DNA of 64,000 bases from Streptomyces griseus subsp. griseus (GCF_000720255.1 NZ_JOJE01000007.1:233265-297264), one strand, 5' to 3'. Counted from the first letter of the stretch, positions 24,054 to 33,863 are shown. The notes: a model not told the origin generated them from the letters alone. Translations and numbers: made by a program.

Positions 24054-26249
24054 ATGTCTCACCTCCGCGCACCGGCCGCACGCGCAGACCGCCGTGAGGG
24101 CGGGCGGCACGGGCGGCCGGTCCCCCGTGCCGTTCCACCCCTGGCCGAGACACACATACGGCCCCAACTCCTGCGTCTCGCCGTGCTCCCGCCGATCGCG
24201 GTCGCCCTCAGTGCCTGCGCGGCCGTGCTCTTCACCGTCCGCTCCACCGGAGTACGCCCCAGCCTCACCCTGTGGGGTGTGCTGGCCGGCGCGGTCGCCG
24301 TCACCGGTGCGGGCATCGTGATCGCCGCCGTCGCCGCCGACCGCGCCGCCCGGTCCGTGAGCGACCGCGTCGGCGCCCTGCGCGAGAGCAGCGCCCGGGG
24401 TGAAACCGACCTGCGCGCCCTTGTCGAGGCGCTGCGGCGGGGCGAGGGCGCGCCCCAGCGCAGGCCGCGTGGCGGCCCCGCCGAGGACGCCGACGACTTC
24501 GAACTGCTCGCCGCGGACCTGTCCCGCGCGCACGACACCGCCGTCACCGCCGTCGTCCAGGCCGCCCAGCTCTCCAGCCAGACCGGCAGCGAACAGAAGC
24601 TCGAGGTCTTCGTCAACCTCGCGCGGCGGCTCCAGTCGCTCGTGCACCGGGAGATCTCGACCCTCGACGAGCTGGAGAACGAGATCGAGGACCCCGACCT
24701 GCTCAAGGGCCTCTTCCACGTCGACCACCTCGCCACCCGCATCCGCCGTCACGCCGAGAACCTCGCCGTCCTCGGCGGCGCGGTCTCACGTAGGCAGTGG
24801 AGCAACCCCGTCTCCATGACGGAGGTGCTGCGCTCCGCCATCGCCGAGGTCGAGCAGTACTCACGGGTCAAGCTCGTCCCGCCGGTCGAGGGCGACCTCA
24901 GCGGGCACGCCGTCGCCGACGTGATCCACCTGCTGGCCGAACTCATCGAGAACGCGACGCTGTTCTCGGCCCCGCACACCCAGGTGCTGCTGCGCGCCAA
25001 CCTGGTCACCTCCGGGCTCGCCGTCGAGGTGGAGGACCGTGGCCTCGGTATGCCCGTCGAGGAGCAGAGCCGTATGAACGCCCTGCTCGCCGACCCCGAC
25101 CAGGTCAGCGTCGCCCGCCTCCTCGCCGACGGCCGCATCGGCCTGTTCGTCGTCTCCCAACTCGCCCGCCGCCACGGCATCCGGGTCCGTCTCCAGACCA
25201 ACATCTACGGCGGCGTACAGGCGGTGCTCGTCGTACCGCAGGCCCTGCTGGGCACGGCACCGGGAGCCTCCAAGACCGCGGCTGCGGGGAGCGCCGGGGG
25301 AGTGGCCCCGGGGACGCCGGTCGCGGCGCCCGGATCTCCGGTCACCGCGGTGCCGGGCGACATCGGCAGTGCCGTATCGCGGGAGGCGGCCGTATCCGGG
25401 GTGGTCTCACGCACAGGCGTCGACAGTCCCCTCGTACCGCCGTCCCCGGGGCTTTCCGCCGCACCGCTCCGCCCGCAGGAGCCCACGCGCCCCGGGTCTC
25501 CCACGCCTGATTCGGCGGCGGAGGGCAACCGGTCCTGGCCCGCCGCGCCGGACGCCGGTCGGCCCGCGCCGCTTCCCCGGCGGGGAGCTCGTGGGCAGCG
25601 GCCCAATCCGGCGGAGGCGGTGCCCGGGATCCGGCCGGCCGATCGGGAGGTCGTCGCGCAGCACACGGGGACGCTGCCCACACCGCGGGTGGGGACCGTG
25701 CGCGGGACGATGGGCAGGCCACCGCAGCTGCCCCGGCGAAGGGCGCAGGAGCACATCGCACCGCAGTTGCGCGGCGGTCCGGCGCCTCGACAGGACAGCG
25801 ACCGGCAGCTCGTCGGCCACGACCCGGGGTTGATGGCGGCCTTCCAACGCGGCATCGGGCTCGCCGAGGCCCAGCAGAGCCTGGAGTCGGACGGCATCCA
25901 CCCGGACCCGGCGCCCGTGAACGCCCCCGTCCCACCGCCGCGCACGGAATCAACGCCCCGCATCGCGCCCCGGGATGTGCCGCCCCTGGAGGTCCGCCGA
26001 CCGGACGCGAGCGGCATAACCGGAGCGCGCCCCGGGCGCCCGGTCGTGTCACCGGCCTCACCGGCCTCACCGGCCTCACCGGCCTCACCGGCCTCACCGG
26101 TCTCACCGGTCTCCTCCACCTCACCGGAGACGCGGGACACGCATGACACGAACGACCTGCCCGAGCCGCGTCCTCCGCGGGACGGCCTGGCCGCTCCGGC
26201 CCCCGACCACCACACCACCCGGCACGACGGGAGCGCACCCGCCGGATGA
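24054..26249 (+). CDS. Conservon sensor histidine kinase-like protein (CvnA)
   Basis: 731 residues. Two membrane helices at about 43-62 and 70-92 flank a very short outside loop. The helical region with VNLARRLQSLVHREISTLDELE follows. A GHKL ATPase domain has the N box ELIENATLFS (about 300), VEDRGLGMP, and GLFVVSQLARRHGIRV. The last ~320 residues are Pro/Ala-rich, disordered, and contain a SPA triplet repeat. In conservons CvnA works with a Roadblock protein, a DUF742 protein and a small GTPase in a membrane complex likened to eukaryotic GPCR systems (established for S. coelicolor). Overlaps by 4 bases a possible longer start of cvnB. Confidence 0.9.
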   Translation: MSHLRAPAARADRREGGRHGRPVPRAVPPLAETHIRPQLLRLAVLPPIAVALSACAAVLFTVRSTGVRPSLTLWGVLAGAVAVTGAGIVIAAVAADRAARSVSDRVGALRESSARGETDLRALVEALRRGEGAPQRRPRGGPAEDADDFELLAADLSRAHDTAVTAVVQAAQLSSQTGSEQKLEVFVNLARRLQSLVHREISTLDELENEIEDPDLLKGLFHVDHLATRIRRHAENLAVLGGAVSRRQWSNPVSMTEVLRSAIAEVEQYSRVKLVPPVEGDLSGHAVADVIHLLAELIENATLFSAPHTQVLLRANLVTSGLAVEVEDRGLGMPVEEQSRMNALLADPDQVSVARLLADGRIGLFVVSQLARRHGIRVRLQTNIYGGVQAVLVVPQALLGTAPGASKTAAAGSAGGVAPGTPVAAPGSPVTAVPGDIGSAVSREAAVSGVVSRTGVDSPLVPPSPGLSAAPLRPQEPTRPGSPTPDSAAEGNRSWPAAPDAGRPAPLPRRGARGQRPNPAEAVPGIRPADREVVAQHTGTLPTPRVGTVRGTMGRPPQLPRRRAQEHIAPQLRGGPAPRQDSDRQLVGHDPGLMAAFQRGIGLAEAQQSLESDGIHPDPAPVNAPVPPPRTESTPRIAPRDVPPLEVRRPDASGITGARPGRPVVSPASPASPASPASPASPVSPVSSTSPETRDTHDTNDLPEPRPPRDGLAAPAPDHHTTRHDGSAPAG
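26049..26111 (+). repeat. 9-bp in-frame repeat (SPA/SPV)
   Basis: Five copies of TCACCGGCC and two of TCACCGGTC in a row, encoding (SPA)5(SPV)2 in the tail of the CvnA protein. Simple-sequence expansion; probably varies between strains. Confidence 0.9.
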
Positions 26250-26317
26250 GCACCCCCCTCTCCACCCCCACCCCGAGCGCTCCCGCAGACCTTCGTACCC
26301 CAAGGAGTCGATCCACC

Positions 26318-26755
26318 ATGGCGAGCGATGCGCCGACGACCGGCCACGTATCCGATCTCGACTGGCTGATGAGCGGCCTCGTGCAGCGCGTACCCCACAC
26401 CACCAGCGCGGTCCTCCTCTCCTGCGACGGCCTGGTGAAGTCCGTCCACGGCCTCGACCCGGACAGCGCCGACCACATGGCCGCCCTCGCCTCCGGCCTG
26501 TACTCCCTCGGTCGCAGCGCCGGCGTCCGCTTCGGCGACGGCGGGGACGTACGGCAGGTCGTCGTGGAACTCGACTCGACCCTGCTGTTCGTCACCACCG
26601 CCGGATCCGGCACCTGCCTCGCCGTGCTCGCGGGCCGCGAGGCCGATGCCGCGGTGCTCGGTTACGAGATGGCGATGCTGGTCAAGAGCGTGCGCCCGTA
26701 CCTCATGACGGCGCCTCGGCAGCATGCCGTCGAACCCCCGGCGATGAGGCGTTGA
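26318..26755 (+). CDS. Roadblock/LC7 protein of conservon (CvnB)
   Basis: 145 residues of the Roadblock/LC7 fold (LDWLMSGLVQRVPHTTSAVL, then GLYSLGRSAGVRFGDGG). These proteins act as regulators of the conservon GTPase, by analogy with MglB. ATG 26318 is preferred because AAGGAG lies 10 bases upstream and the protein then begins MASDAPTTGHVSDLDW as in the family. ATG 26246, overlapping the cvnA stop, would add 24 low-complexity residues. Two bases separate it from the next gene. Confidence 0.9.
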   Translation: MASDAPTTGHVSDLDWLMSGLVQRVPHTTSAVLLSCDGLVKSVHGLDPDSADHMAALASGLYSLGRSAGVRFGDGGDVRQVVVELDSTLLFVTTAGSGTCLAVLAGREADAAVLGYEMAMLVKSVRPYLMTAPRQHAVEPPAMRR

Positions 26756-26757
26756 GC

Positions 26758-27129
26758 GTGGCGGCGGCCGGCGACGGGCCCTGGCTCGACGACGCGGCCG
26801 GACGGCTGGTGCGCCCGTTCACGATCAGCAACGGCCGCACCCGGCCCACCATCGCGCTGGACCTGATGTCACAGGTGAGAGACACCGGGGCCACCCCCCT
26901 CGGCTACCTCGGCCCCGAGCACGCACAGGCACTCGACCTGTGCCGCTCACCCGTCTCGGTCGCCGAGGTCGCCGCCCACCTGAAGCTGCCGGCGGCGGTC
27001 ACCAAGGTGCTGCTGTCCGACCTCGTCGACTGCGGGGCGCTGACCACCAAGCCCCCCGAGTTCCACCACAACCCGACAGACCGGGCTCTTCTGGAGGCAG
27101 TGCTCGATGGACTACGACGACAGCTCTGA
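26758..27129 (+). CDS. DUF742 protein of conservon (CvnC)
   Basis: 123 residues. The features are LVRPFTISNGRTRPTIALDL, a winged-helix-like C-terminal half (CRSPVSVAEVAAHLKLPAAVTKVLLSDLVD, shown in part) and the ending ALLEAVLDGLRRQL. DUF742 proteins are the third invariant conservon component and resemble MarR-like winged helices. The GTG at 26758 lies 2 bases after the CvnB stop, and the gene overlaps the GTPase gene by 23 bases. Confidence 0.9.
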   Translation: MAAAGDGPWLDDAAGRLVRPFTISNGRTRPTIALDLMSQVRDTGATPLGYLGPEHAQALDLCRSPVSVAEVAAHLKLPAAVTKVLLSDLVDCGALTTKPPEFHHNPTDRALLEAVLDGLRRQL

Positions 27130-27727
27130 GTACGACGACACCTCCGACCCCTTTCCCACCGCTCTGAAGATCCTGGTCGCGGGCGGGTTCGGGGTCGGCA
27201 AGACGACGTTCGTCGGCGCGGTGAGCGAGATCGCGCCGCTCAGTACGGAGGAGCTGCTCACCACGGTCAGCGCCGCGACCGACAACCTCGACGGGATCGA
27301 GAACAAGGTCGAGACGACCGTCGCCATGGACTTCGGCCGGATCACCCTCGATCCGGAACACGTGCTGTACCTGTTCGGCACACCCGGGCAGGAGCGGTTC
27401 TGGTTCATGTGGGACGAGCTCTCCGAGGGAGCGCTCGGCGCGGTCATCCTCGCCGACACCCGCCGCCTCCAGGAGTGCTTCGCGGCCGTCGACTTCTTCG
27501 AGGAACGCGGTCTGGGCTTCATCATCGCGATCAACCAGTTCGACGGCGCCCACCGCTACGAGGCGGACGAGGTCCGAGCCGCCCTCGACCTCAACCCGGA
27601 GGTTCCGGTCGTCCGCTGCGACGCGCGCATCTCCGCCTCCGGCGTCCAGACCCTGCTCACCCTCGTCCGGCACCTCATCGCCCATGCCCCGGCCGCGCCC
27701 CAGCCGAGCCGCGGCGCCCACATGTGA
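27107..27727 (+). CDS. Conservon small GTPase (CvnD)
   Basis: 206 residues. P-loop GGFGVGKTTFVG near residue 26, LFGTPGQERFWFMWDEL as the Switch II/G3 region, and the base-recognition segment AINQFDGA. The length and the TPGQ form match the ATP/GTP-binding CvnD family. It is predicted to cycle between states under the Roadblock partner and pass on the CvnA signal. The start overlaps the DUF742 gene by 23 bases, so translation is coupled. Confidence 0.92.
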   Translation: MDYDDSSEYDDTSDPFPTALKILVAGGFGVGKTTFVGAVSEIAPLSTEELLTTVSAATDNLDGIENKVETTVAMDFGRITLDPEHVLYLFGTPGQERFWFMWDELSEGALGAVILADTRRLQECFAAVDFFEERGLGFIIAINQFDGAHRYEADEVRAALDLNPEVPVVRCDARISASGVQTLLTLVRHLIAHAPAAPQPSRGAHM

Positions 27728-27788
27728 CACCCGCACACCAAGCACCGGAGCCGCATATGAAGCACGCCCACAGCCACGGAGTCCGCCC

Positions 27789-28358
27789 ATGAGCTACGAC
27801 CCGCCGCGTCCGGCCGGTCGACTGCTGCTCACGCCCGAGGACAAGGATGCTCCCGCCCGCAGCCTGAGGCTGCGCCGACTCGGACTCGGGGAGCAGCCGG
27901 AGCCCGCCCTCGACTCCTTCGCGGACCGGCTCGCCGAGGTGACCGGCGCGCCGTACGCCATGGTCAACTTCATCGACGAGCAGCGGCAGTTCTTCGCCGG
28001 GCTGCATACCCCGGCGGGCGGCGGGGCCGCCCGTGGCGGCAAGCCCGAGGTGGGCCGCCGGCTGGCCCGGGAGTACGGCTACTGCCCGTACGTGGTCGTA
28101 CGGCGCAAGGCGCTGGTCCTGGAGGACGTACGCGACTACCCGAGGTTCGCTGGCAACCCGGTGGTCGACGAGTACGGAATCCGCTCCTACCTCGGTGCCC
28201 CGGTGATCGACACCGCCGGCATGGTGCTCGGCACGGTCTGCGTCGCCGACCTGGCGCCCCGGCCCTGGGGCAGGGCCGGCCTGGAGACCATCAAGGCGAC
28301 GGCGGCCGACCTCGCCGGACGACTGGAACGCCGAGAGGCAGACGGGCTTCCGCTGTGA
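27789..28358 (+). CDS. GAF-domain protein linked to conservon
   Basis: 189 residues. One GAF domain fills about residues 45-180: DSFADRLAEVTGAPYAMVNFIDEQRQFFAGL, YGYCPYVV, LVLEDVRDYPRF, IRSYLGAPVID, GTVCVADLAPRPWG (shown in parts). No output domain is present, so it probably binds a small molecule or a partner. It lies 61 bases after the GTPase gene on the same strand. Conservons often carry a fifth variable gene, commonly a cytochrome P450; a stand-alone GAF protein takes that place here. Confidence 0.85.
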   Translation: MSYDPPRPAGRLLLTPEDKDAPARSLRLRRLGLGEQPEPALDSFADRLAEVTGAPYAMVNFIDEQRQFFAGLHTPAGGGAARGGKPEVGRRLAREYGYCPYVVVRRKALVLEDVRDYPRFAGNPVVDEYGIRSYLGAPVIDTAGMVLGTVCVADLAPRPWGRAGLETIKATAADLAGRLERREADGLPL

Positions 28359-28396
28359 GCCCTGCGTCGCCATGAGCCGCCGGCCCTCGGGTTCCG

Positions 28397-29002
28397 TCAG
28401 GCGCCCCGCCAGATGTTGTCGAAGGCCTGCTTCTCGATGGTCCGGCGCTGCCGCACGGCCTCCAGTTCCGCCACCGCGTCACCGACCGCGGCCAGGACCG
28501 TCTCGGCCGTGTCCGTGAGGGGCGCAGAGAAGCCGTCGGCCGGCTCCTCGCGCAGACCGACGGTGGCGGCCAGGACGGCGAGGACCGGTTCGTCCGACGC
28601 CCAGCGTTCGCCGGCGTGCTGCCGGACCGGTGAGTCCGCGGGCTCCGTCCGGTCGGACCGGACCGCGAGGACGCGGCGGCGCGACCGGGTGATCAGCCCG
28701 TCGGCCTCCATGCGCGCGGCGTAGGCCGAGGACAGCCCCCGGCCGCGGCGCCACAGCCAGTCCTCCACCGACTCGTACGGCTGCACCCGTACGAGGGAAG
28801 ACGCGGCCTCCGCCAAAAGGTGGTCGTCCGGTGTCGGCGGCAGGCGGGGGACGATGCGGTCGTCCTCGACGGAGAGCGCCTCGGCCTCGACCAGGTCGAT
28901 CAGTTCGGCCCCCGCGAGGGCGAGCGACAGATCGCCCTGTCCCACGGGGCGCACGGGCGTCACGTCCAACGAGACGATCATCAGATCCTGTGCTGTGGTC
29001 AT
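28397..29002 (-). CDS. GPP34 (GOLPH3-like) family protein
   Basis: 201 residues. All-helical GPP34 pattern: TAQDLMIVSLD, LSLALAGAELIDL, a C-terminal helix with VLAAVGDAVAELEAVRQRR. In eukaryotes the family binds phosphatidylinositol-4-phosphate; bacterial members are of unknown role, are common in Streptomyces, and are sometimes linked to conservons. ATG 29002 has GGAG a few bases upstream. A longer frame to 29128 crosses the divergent promoter region and is not used. Convergent with the GAF gene, divergent from tdh. Confidence 0.88.
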   Translation of the reverse strand: MTTAQDLMIVSLDVTPVRPVGQGDLSLALAGAELIDLVEAEALSVEDDRIVPRLPPTPDDHLLAEAASSLVRVQPYESVEDWLWRRGRGLSSAYAARMEADGLITRSRRRVLAVRSDRTEPADSPVRQHAGERWASDEPVLAVLAATVGLREEPADGFSAPLTDTAETVLAAVGDAVAELEAVRQRRTIEKQAFDNIWRGA

Positions 29003-29193
29003 CAGTGGCTCCAGGTCGGTCGGCCGTGCCGTGTCCAGCGTGACACGTGAAGGAAAGCTGCGGCGCCGCTTAAGAAATCCTCGATGGACCCGGGGCCCGC
29101 GGTACGGCAGATTGCTGATCACATCCACTCCTCTCCCGGCACGGGGTTACTCAGCACGTCCGCGCCCGGGACCTCACCCACGGGAGCCGTAGC

Positions 29194-30222
29194 GTGAAGG
29201 CGCTGATCAAGGAGAAGGCGGAGCCGGGGCTGTGGCTCGCGGACGTCCCGGAGCCCACGGTCGGCCCCGGAGACGTACTGATCAAGGTGCTGCGCACCGG
29301 CATCTGCGGCACGGACCTGCACATCCGGAACTGGGACGGCTGGGCGCGGCAGACGATCCGCACCCCGCTCGTCATCGGCCACGAGTTCGTCGGCGAGGTC
29401 GTCGGGACGGGCCGTGACGTCACCGACATCGGGATCGGCGACCGGGTCAGCGGCGAGGGCCATCTGGTGTGCGGCAAGTGCCGCAACTGTCTCGCCGGAC
29501 GACGTCACCTCTGCCGGGCCACGGTGGGGCTCGGCGTCGGCCGGGACGGGGCGTTCGCCGAGTACGTCGTGCTGCCCGCCACCAACGTCTGGGTGCACCG
29601 CATCCCCGTCGACCTCGACGTCGCCGCGATCTTCGACCCGTTCGGCAACGCCGTGCACACCGCGCTGTCCTTCCCGCTGGTCGGGGAGGACGTGCTGATC
29701 ACCGGGGCCGGTCCGATCGGGCTGATGGCGGCCGCGGTGGCCCGGCACGCCGGGGCCCGCAACGTCGTCATCACCGACGTGAGCGAGGAGCGGCTCGAAC
29801 TGGCCCGCAAGATCGGTGTGAGCCTCGCGCTGAACGTGGCGGAGACGCCCATCGCCGACGGGCAGCGCGAGCTCGGCCTGCGCGAGGGCTTCGACGTCGG
29901 TCTGGAGATGTCCGGCCGCCCCGAGGCGATGCGCGACATGCTCGCCAACATGACGCACGGCGGCCGCATCGCCATGCTCGGCCTGCCCGCCGAGGAGTTC
30001 CCGGTCGACTGGGCCCGGATCGTCACCTCGATGATCACCATCAAGGGCATCTACGGCCGGGAGATGTTCGAGACCTGGTACGCGATGTCGGTCCTCCTGG
30101 AGGGTGGCCTCGACCTCGCCCCGGTGATCACCGGCCGCTACGGCTACCGCGACTACGAGGCGGGTTTCGCCGACGCGGCGAGCGGCCAGGGCGGCAAGGT
30201 CATCCTCGACTGGACTGCGTGA
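29194..30222 (+). CDS. tdh: L-threonine 3-dehydrogenase
   Basis: 342-residue zinc-dependent medium-chain dehydrogenase. Catalytic zinc Cys in [19 protein letters not shown], four structural-zinc cysteines in [15 protein letters not shown], and the NAD fold at [20 protein letters not shown]. It oxidises threonine to 2-amino-3-ketobutyrate. The kbl gene follows 36 bases later, completing threonine conversion to glycine and acetyl-CoA. The GTG follows GGGAGCCGTAGC. Confidence 0.95.
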   Translation: MKALIKEKAEPGLWLADVPEPTVGPGDVLIKVLRTGICGTDLHIRNWDGWARQTIRTPLVIGHEFVGEVVGTGRDVTDIGIGDRVSGEGHLVCGKCRNCLAGRRHLCRATVGLGVGRDGAFAEYVVLPATNVWVHRIPVDLDVAAIFDPFGNAVHTALSFPLVGEDVLITGAGPIGLMAAAVARHAGARNVVITDVSEERLELARKIGVSLALNVAETPIADGQRELGLREGFDVGLEMSGRPEAMRDMLANMTHGGRIAMLGLPAEEFPVDWARIVTSMITIKGIYGREMFETWYAMSVLLEGGLDLAPVITGRYGYRDYEAGFADAASGQGGKVILDWTA

Positions 30223-30258
30223 CCTTCCTTTCGTTTCAGTCCCTTTAGGAGCTTCCCG

Positions 30259-31458
30259 ATGTTCGACTCCGTCCGCGACGACCTGCGCGCCACCCTCGAC
30301 GAGATCCGCGCCGCCGGTCTGCACAAGCCCGAACGCGTCATCGGCACCCCACAGTCGGCGACCGTCGCCGTCACCGCGGGCGGCCGCCCCGGCGAGGTGC
30401 TCAACTTCTGTGCCAACAACTACCTCGGTCTCGCCGACCACCCCGAGGTGATCGCCGCCGCCCACGAGGCCCTCGACCGCTGGGGCTACGGCATGGCGTC
30501 CGTGCGCTTCATCTGCGGTACGCAGGAGGTGCACAAGGAGCTGGAGGCGCGGCTGTCCGCCTTCCTCGGCCAGGAGGACACGATCCTGTACTCCTCCTGC
30601 TTCGACGCCAACGGCGGCGTCTTCGAGACGCTGCTCGGCCCGGAGGACGCGGTGATCTCCGACGCCCTCAACCACGCGTCGATCATCGACGGGATCCGTC
30701 TGTCCAAGGCCCGCCGCTTCCGCTACGCCAACCGTGATCTGGCCGACCTGGAAAGGCAGTTGAAGGAGGCCGACGAGGGCGGTGCGCGCCGCAAGCTGAT
30801 CGTCACCGACGGCGTCTTCTCCATGGACGGCTATGTCGCCCCGCTCGCCGAGATCTGCGACCTCGCCGACCGCCACGACGCCATGGTCATGGTCGACGAC
30901 TCCCACGCCGTCGGCTTCGTCGGCCCCGGCGGCCGCGGCACCCCCGAGCTGCACGGCGTGATGGACCGCGTCGACATCATCACCGGCACCCTCGGCAAGG
31001 CCCTCGGCGGCGCCTCCGGCGGTTACGTCGCCGCCCGCGCCGAGATCGTCGCCCTGCTGCGCCAGCGCTCCCGGCCGTACCTCTTCTCCAACACCCTCGC
31101 CCCGGTGATCGCCGCGGCCTCCCTGAAGGTGCTCGACCTGCTCGAGTCGGCCGACGACCTGCGCGTACGGCTCGCCGAGAACACCGCGCTGTTCCGCCGC
31201 CGGATGACCGAGGAGGGCTTCGACATCCTGCCCGGCGACCACGCCATCGCACCGGTGATGATCGGTGACGCGTCCAAGGCGGGCCGGATGGCCGAGCTGC
31301 TGCTGGAGCGCGGGGTCTACGTGATCGGCTTCTCCTACCCGGTGGTGCCGCAGGGGCAGGCCCGTATCCGCGTGCAGCTGTCGGCCGCGCACTCCACCGA
31401 CGACGTCAACCGCGCGGTGGACGCGTTCGTGGCGGCGCGGGCCGAGCTGGAGGCCTGA
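30259..31458 (+). CDS. kbl: Glycine C-acetyltransferase (2-amino-3-ketobutyrate CoA ligase)
   Basis: 399-residue class II PLP enzyme. [13 protein letters not shown], the [10 protein letters not shown] stretch and the PLP lysine in [14 protein letters not shown] are intact. It cleaves 2-amino-3-ketobutyrate with CoA to glycine and acetyl-CoA, paired with tdh upstream. ATG 30259 is preceded by TAGGAGC. A LysR-type gene follows 31 bases downstream on the same strand. Confidence 0.95.
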   Translation: MFDSVRDDLRATLDEIRAAGLHKPERVIGTPQSATVAVTAGGRPGEVLNFCANNYLGLADHPEVIAAAHEALDRWGYGMASVRFICGTQEVHKELEARLSAFLGQEDTILYSSCFDANGGVFETLLGPEDAVISDALNHASIIDGIRLSKARRFRYANRDLADLERQLKEADEGGARRKLIVTDGVFSMDGYVAPLAEICDLADRHDAMVMVDDSHAVGFVGPGGRGTPELHGVMDRVDIITGTLGKALGGASGGYVAARAEIVALLRQRSRPYLFSNTLAPVIAAASLKVLDLLESADDLRVRLAENTALFRRRMTEEGFDILPGDHAIAPVMIGDASKAGRMAELLLERGVYVIGFSYPVVPQGQARIRVQLSAAHSTDDVNRAVDAFVAARAELEA

Positions 31459-31489
31459 GCACCCCCGCATACCTGGGAGAATCGGCCCC

Positions 31490-32392
31490 GTGATCGAAGC
31501 GCGGCGGCTCCACATCCTCCGTGCGGTGGCGGACCACCGCACGGTGACGGCCGCTGCCGCCGCGCTCTACCTCACCCCGTCGGCCGTGTCGCAGCAGCTG
31601 ACCGCCCTGGAGCAGGAGACCGGCCACCGTCTGGTGGAGCGCGGCGCGAAGGGCGTACGGCTCACCCCGGCCGGCGAGATCCTGCTCAGCCACACCCACG
31701 CGGTCCTGGCCCAGCTGGAGCGGGCCGAGGCCGAGCTGGCCGCGTACAGCTCGGGCGCGGCCGGCACGGTCACCGTCGCCTCCTTCGCGACCGGCATCGC
31801 GCTGGTCGTCGCACCCGCCGTGGCCCGCCTCGCCGAGACCTCGCCCGGCATCCGGCTGCGCGTCCAGGACGCCGAGGGCGACGCCAGCCTGCCCATGGTC
31901 CTCGACCGGCAGGTCGACGTCGCGGTCGCCGTCGAGTACCGCGGCGCCCCACCCGCCGACGACCCCCGCCTCACCCACGTACCGCTGTACGCCGAGCCCT
32001 TCGACGCGGTCGTCCCGGTCACCCACCGACTGGCCGACGCGGCCGAGGTACCGCTCGCCCAGCTGGCGAAGGACGCGTGGATCGGGCCGTACCCCGGTAA
32101 CCCCTGTCACGACGTGGTGGTGCTGGCCTGTGAGAGCGCCGGTTTCCAGCCACGCCTCGAGCACTCCTCGGACGACTTCCGCGCCGTGGTGGCCCTGGCA
32201 TCGGCCGACGCGGGGGTGGCGCTCGTGCCGCGGTCGGCGCTGCACGGCATGGACCTGACCGGCGTGGTCGTCCGCCCGGTCGACGGCGTCGCTCCCACCC
32301 GGCGGGTCTTCGCGGCCATCCGGCGCGGAGCGGAGCAGCATCCCCTGATCCAGCCCGTCCTCGCTGCGCTGCGCGAAGCCGCCGAGGGATAG
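31490..32392 (+). CDS. LysR-family transcriptional regulator
   Basis: 300 residues. Winged helix at 1-60 (RRLHILRAVADHRTVTAAAA, LTPSAVSQQLTALEQETG) and a periplasmic-binding-like effector domain from about 90. The close position behind kbl on the same strand suggests co-transcription, though LysR targets are usually divergent genes and none is here. GTG 31490 lies just after GGGAGAATCGGCCCC, so the message may have a very short leader. Confidence 0.9.
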   Translation: MIEARRLHILRAVADHRTVTAAAAALYLTPSAVSQQLTALEQETGHRLVERGAKGVRLTPAGEILLSHTHAVLAQLERAEAELAAYSSGAAGTVTVASFATGIALVVAPAVARLAETSPGIRLRVQDAEGDASLPMVLDRQVDVAVAVEYRGAPPADDPRLTHVPLYAEPFDAVVPVTHRLADAAEVPLAQLAKDAWIGPYPGNPCHDVVVLACESAGFQPRLEHSSDDFRAVVALASADAGVALVPRSALHGMDLTGVVVRPVDGVAPTRRVFAAIRRGAEQHPLIQPVLAALREAAEG

Positions 32393-32438
32393 GAGGGGGG
32401 CGGGAACCGGCCACCCCGCGCGCGCTGTCTGGGTTTGC

Positions 32439-33815
32439 ATGCGTGTGACGATGATCCTTCCGGCCCTGACCGAGGCGACCGGCCCGCTGTTCCGGCCCAT
32501 CAAGTACTCGCTGTTCCCGCCCCTGGGCCTGGCGACCCTGGCCGGCTACCTGGACCCCGACGACGAGGTCACCCTCCACGACGAACACGTGGAGCGCGTC
32601 GATCTGGAGGCCCTTCCGGCCCCTGAGCTCCTGGTGATCCAGCCCTACATCACCTCCGCCCGCCGCAGCTACGAGATAGCCGACCACTTCCGCGCCCGGG
32701 GGGGGGTCCACGTGGCCATGGGCGGCCTGCACGTCACCTCCCTCCCCGACGAGGCCGCGGCCCACGCCGACACGATCTTCACCGGCCCCGGAGAGGACAC
32801 CTGGCCCCTGTTCCTCAAGGACTTCCGCGACGGCGTCCCCGCCCGCCGCTACGACTCGACGCGGCGCACCCTGGCCGGACTCCCGCCGGTGCGCCGAGAC
32901 CTGATCAAGCGTCACCTCTATCTCGTCCCCAACTCGATCGTGGTCTCGCGCGGTTGCCCGCACCACTGCGACTTCTGCTACAAGGACGCCTTCTTCGAGG
33001 GTGGCAAGTCCTTCTACACGCAGGCCGTCGACGACGCCCTCTCCGAGATCGACCGCCTGCCCGGCCGCCATCTCTACTTCCTCGACGACCACCTCTTCGG
33101 CAACCGTCGTTTCGCTCAGTCCCTGTTCGACGGCATGAAGGGGTCGGGGCGGCTGTGGCAGGCGGCGGGCACGGTCAGCTCCGTACTGAGGCCGGACCTG
33201 TTGGAACGGGCCGTGGAGGCGGGACTGCGCAGCCTCTTCGTCGGCTTCGAGACCGTCAACGACGCCAACCTCGCCGAGCGCCGCAAGAACCAGAACATCG
33301 GCACCGACTACGCGGCGGCGGTACGGCGCCTGCACGACGCCGGCGTCATGGTCAACGCCAGCTTCGTCTTCGGCCTCGACCAGGACGGTCCGGACGTCTT
33401 CGACCGGACGGTGGAGTGGGCCGTCGAGCAGGGCATCGAGACGGCGACCTTCCACATCATGACGCCGTACCCGTCGACCGGTCTGTGGAAGCAGCTGGAG
33501 GCCGAGGACCGCATCGTGCACCGCGACTGGGACCTCTACGACACCCGGCATGTCGTGCACCGCCCCAAGGGGATGACCCCCCGTCAGCTGGAGGACGGCT
33601 ACTGGCGGGCCTACCGCGACTTCTACCGCTGGTCGAACATCTGGCGCGGCTCGGCGGCCCAGCCAGGCCGGCCCGAGCGGCTGCGGCACCTCGCGTACGC
33701 GGGCGGCTGGAAGAAGTTCGAGCCGGCCTGGGACCTCCTGATCCGCTCGAAGCGCGTGGTGCGGGCGCTGCCCGCGCTGGAACGCACCCTGGCGGCTTTC
33801 GGGGGCCGTGAGTGA
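32439..33815 (+). CDS. B12-binding-type radical SAM protein
   Basis: 458 residues. The N-terminal ~140 residues have the cobalamin-binding Rossmann layout of this class (LFPPLGLATLAGYL, VAMGGLHVTSLPDEA, TGPGEDTWP), without an obvious DxHxxG base-off motif. The radical SAM core starts at CPHHCDFCY (C-x3-C-x2-C, near residue 175), and a C-terminal DUF4070-like region follows. Such enzymes do methylations or ring contractions; hopanoid methylase HpnP and HpnJ are relatives. This gene is 19 kb from the hopanoid operon, so no link is claimed. The ATG at 32439 lacks a good ribosome site. Confidence 0.82.
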   Translation: MRVTMILPALTEATGPLFRPIKYSLFPPLGLATLAGYLDPDDEVTLHDEHVERVDLEALPAPELLVIQPYITSARRSYEIADHFRARGGVHVAMGGLHVTSLPDEAAAHADTIFTGPGEDTWPLFLKDFRDGVPARRYDSTRRTLAGLPPVRRDLIKRHLYLVPNSIVVSRGCPHHCDFCYKDAFFEGGKSFYTQAVDDALSEIDRLPGRHLYFLDDHLFGNRRFAQSLFDGMKGSGRLWQAAGTVSSVLRPDLLERAVEAGLRSLFVGFETVNDANLAERRKNQNIGTDYAAAVRRLHDAGVMVNASFVFGLDQDGPDVFDRTVEWAVEQGIETATFHIMTPYPSTGLWKQLEAEDRIVHRDWDLYDTRHVVHRPKGMTPRQLEDGYWRAYRDFYRWSNIWRGSAAQPGRPERLRHLAYAGGWKKFEPAWDLLIRSKRVVRALPALERTLAAFGGRE

Positions 33816-33845
33816 CCGGAAACACTCCCTCTTGCGTCTCGAATG

Positions 33846-33860
33846 CGGGATAACATCCCG
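33846..33860 (+). promoter_or_regulatory. Perfect palindrome abutting the start of an XRE-cupin gene
   Basis: CGGGATAACATCCCG has perfect 6-base arms around AAC and ends 4 bases before the ATG at 33864. The GATAAC core could serve as a -10, giving a leaderless message that a bound regulator would block. Autoregulation is inferred. Confidence 0.65.
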
Positions 33861-33863
33861 AAT

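Noticed and set aside
26049..26111. Short regular repeats considered as a CRISPR array
   Set aside because: The units are contiguous 9-mers without spacers and encode SPA triplets in frame inside the CvnA tail.
32439..33815. Radical SAM protein as a hopanoid-tailoring enzyme (HpnP/HpnJ)
   Set aside because: Only the general B12/radical SAM layout is shared. It lies 19 kb from the hopanoid operon beside unrelated genes, so the claim cannot be supported from sequence alone.
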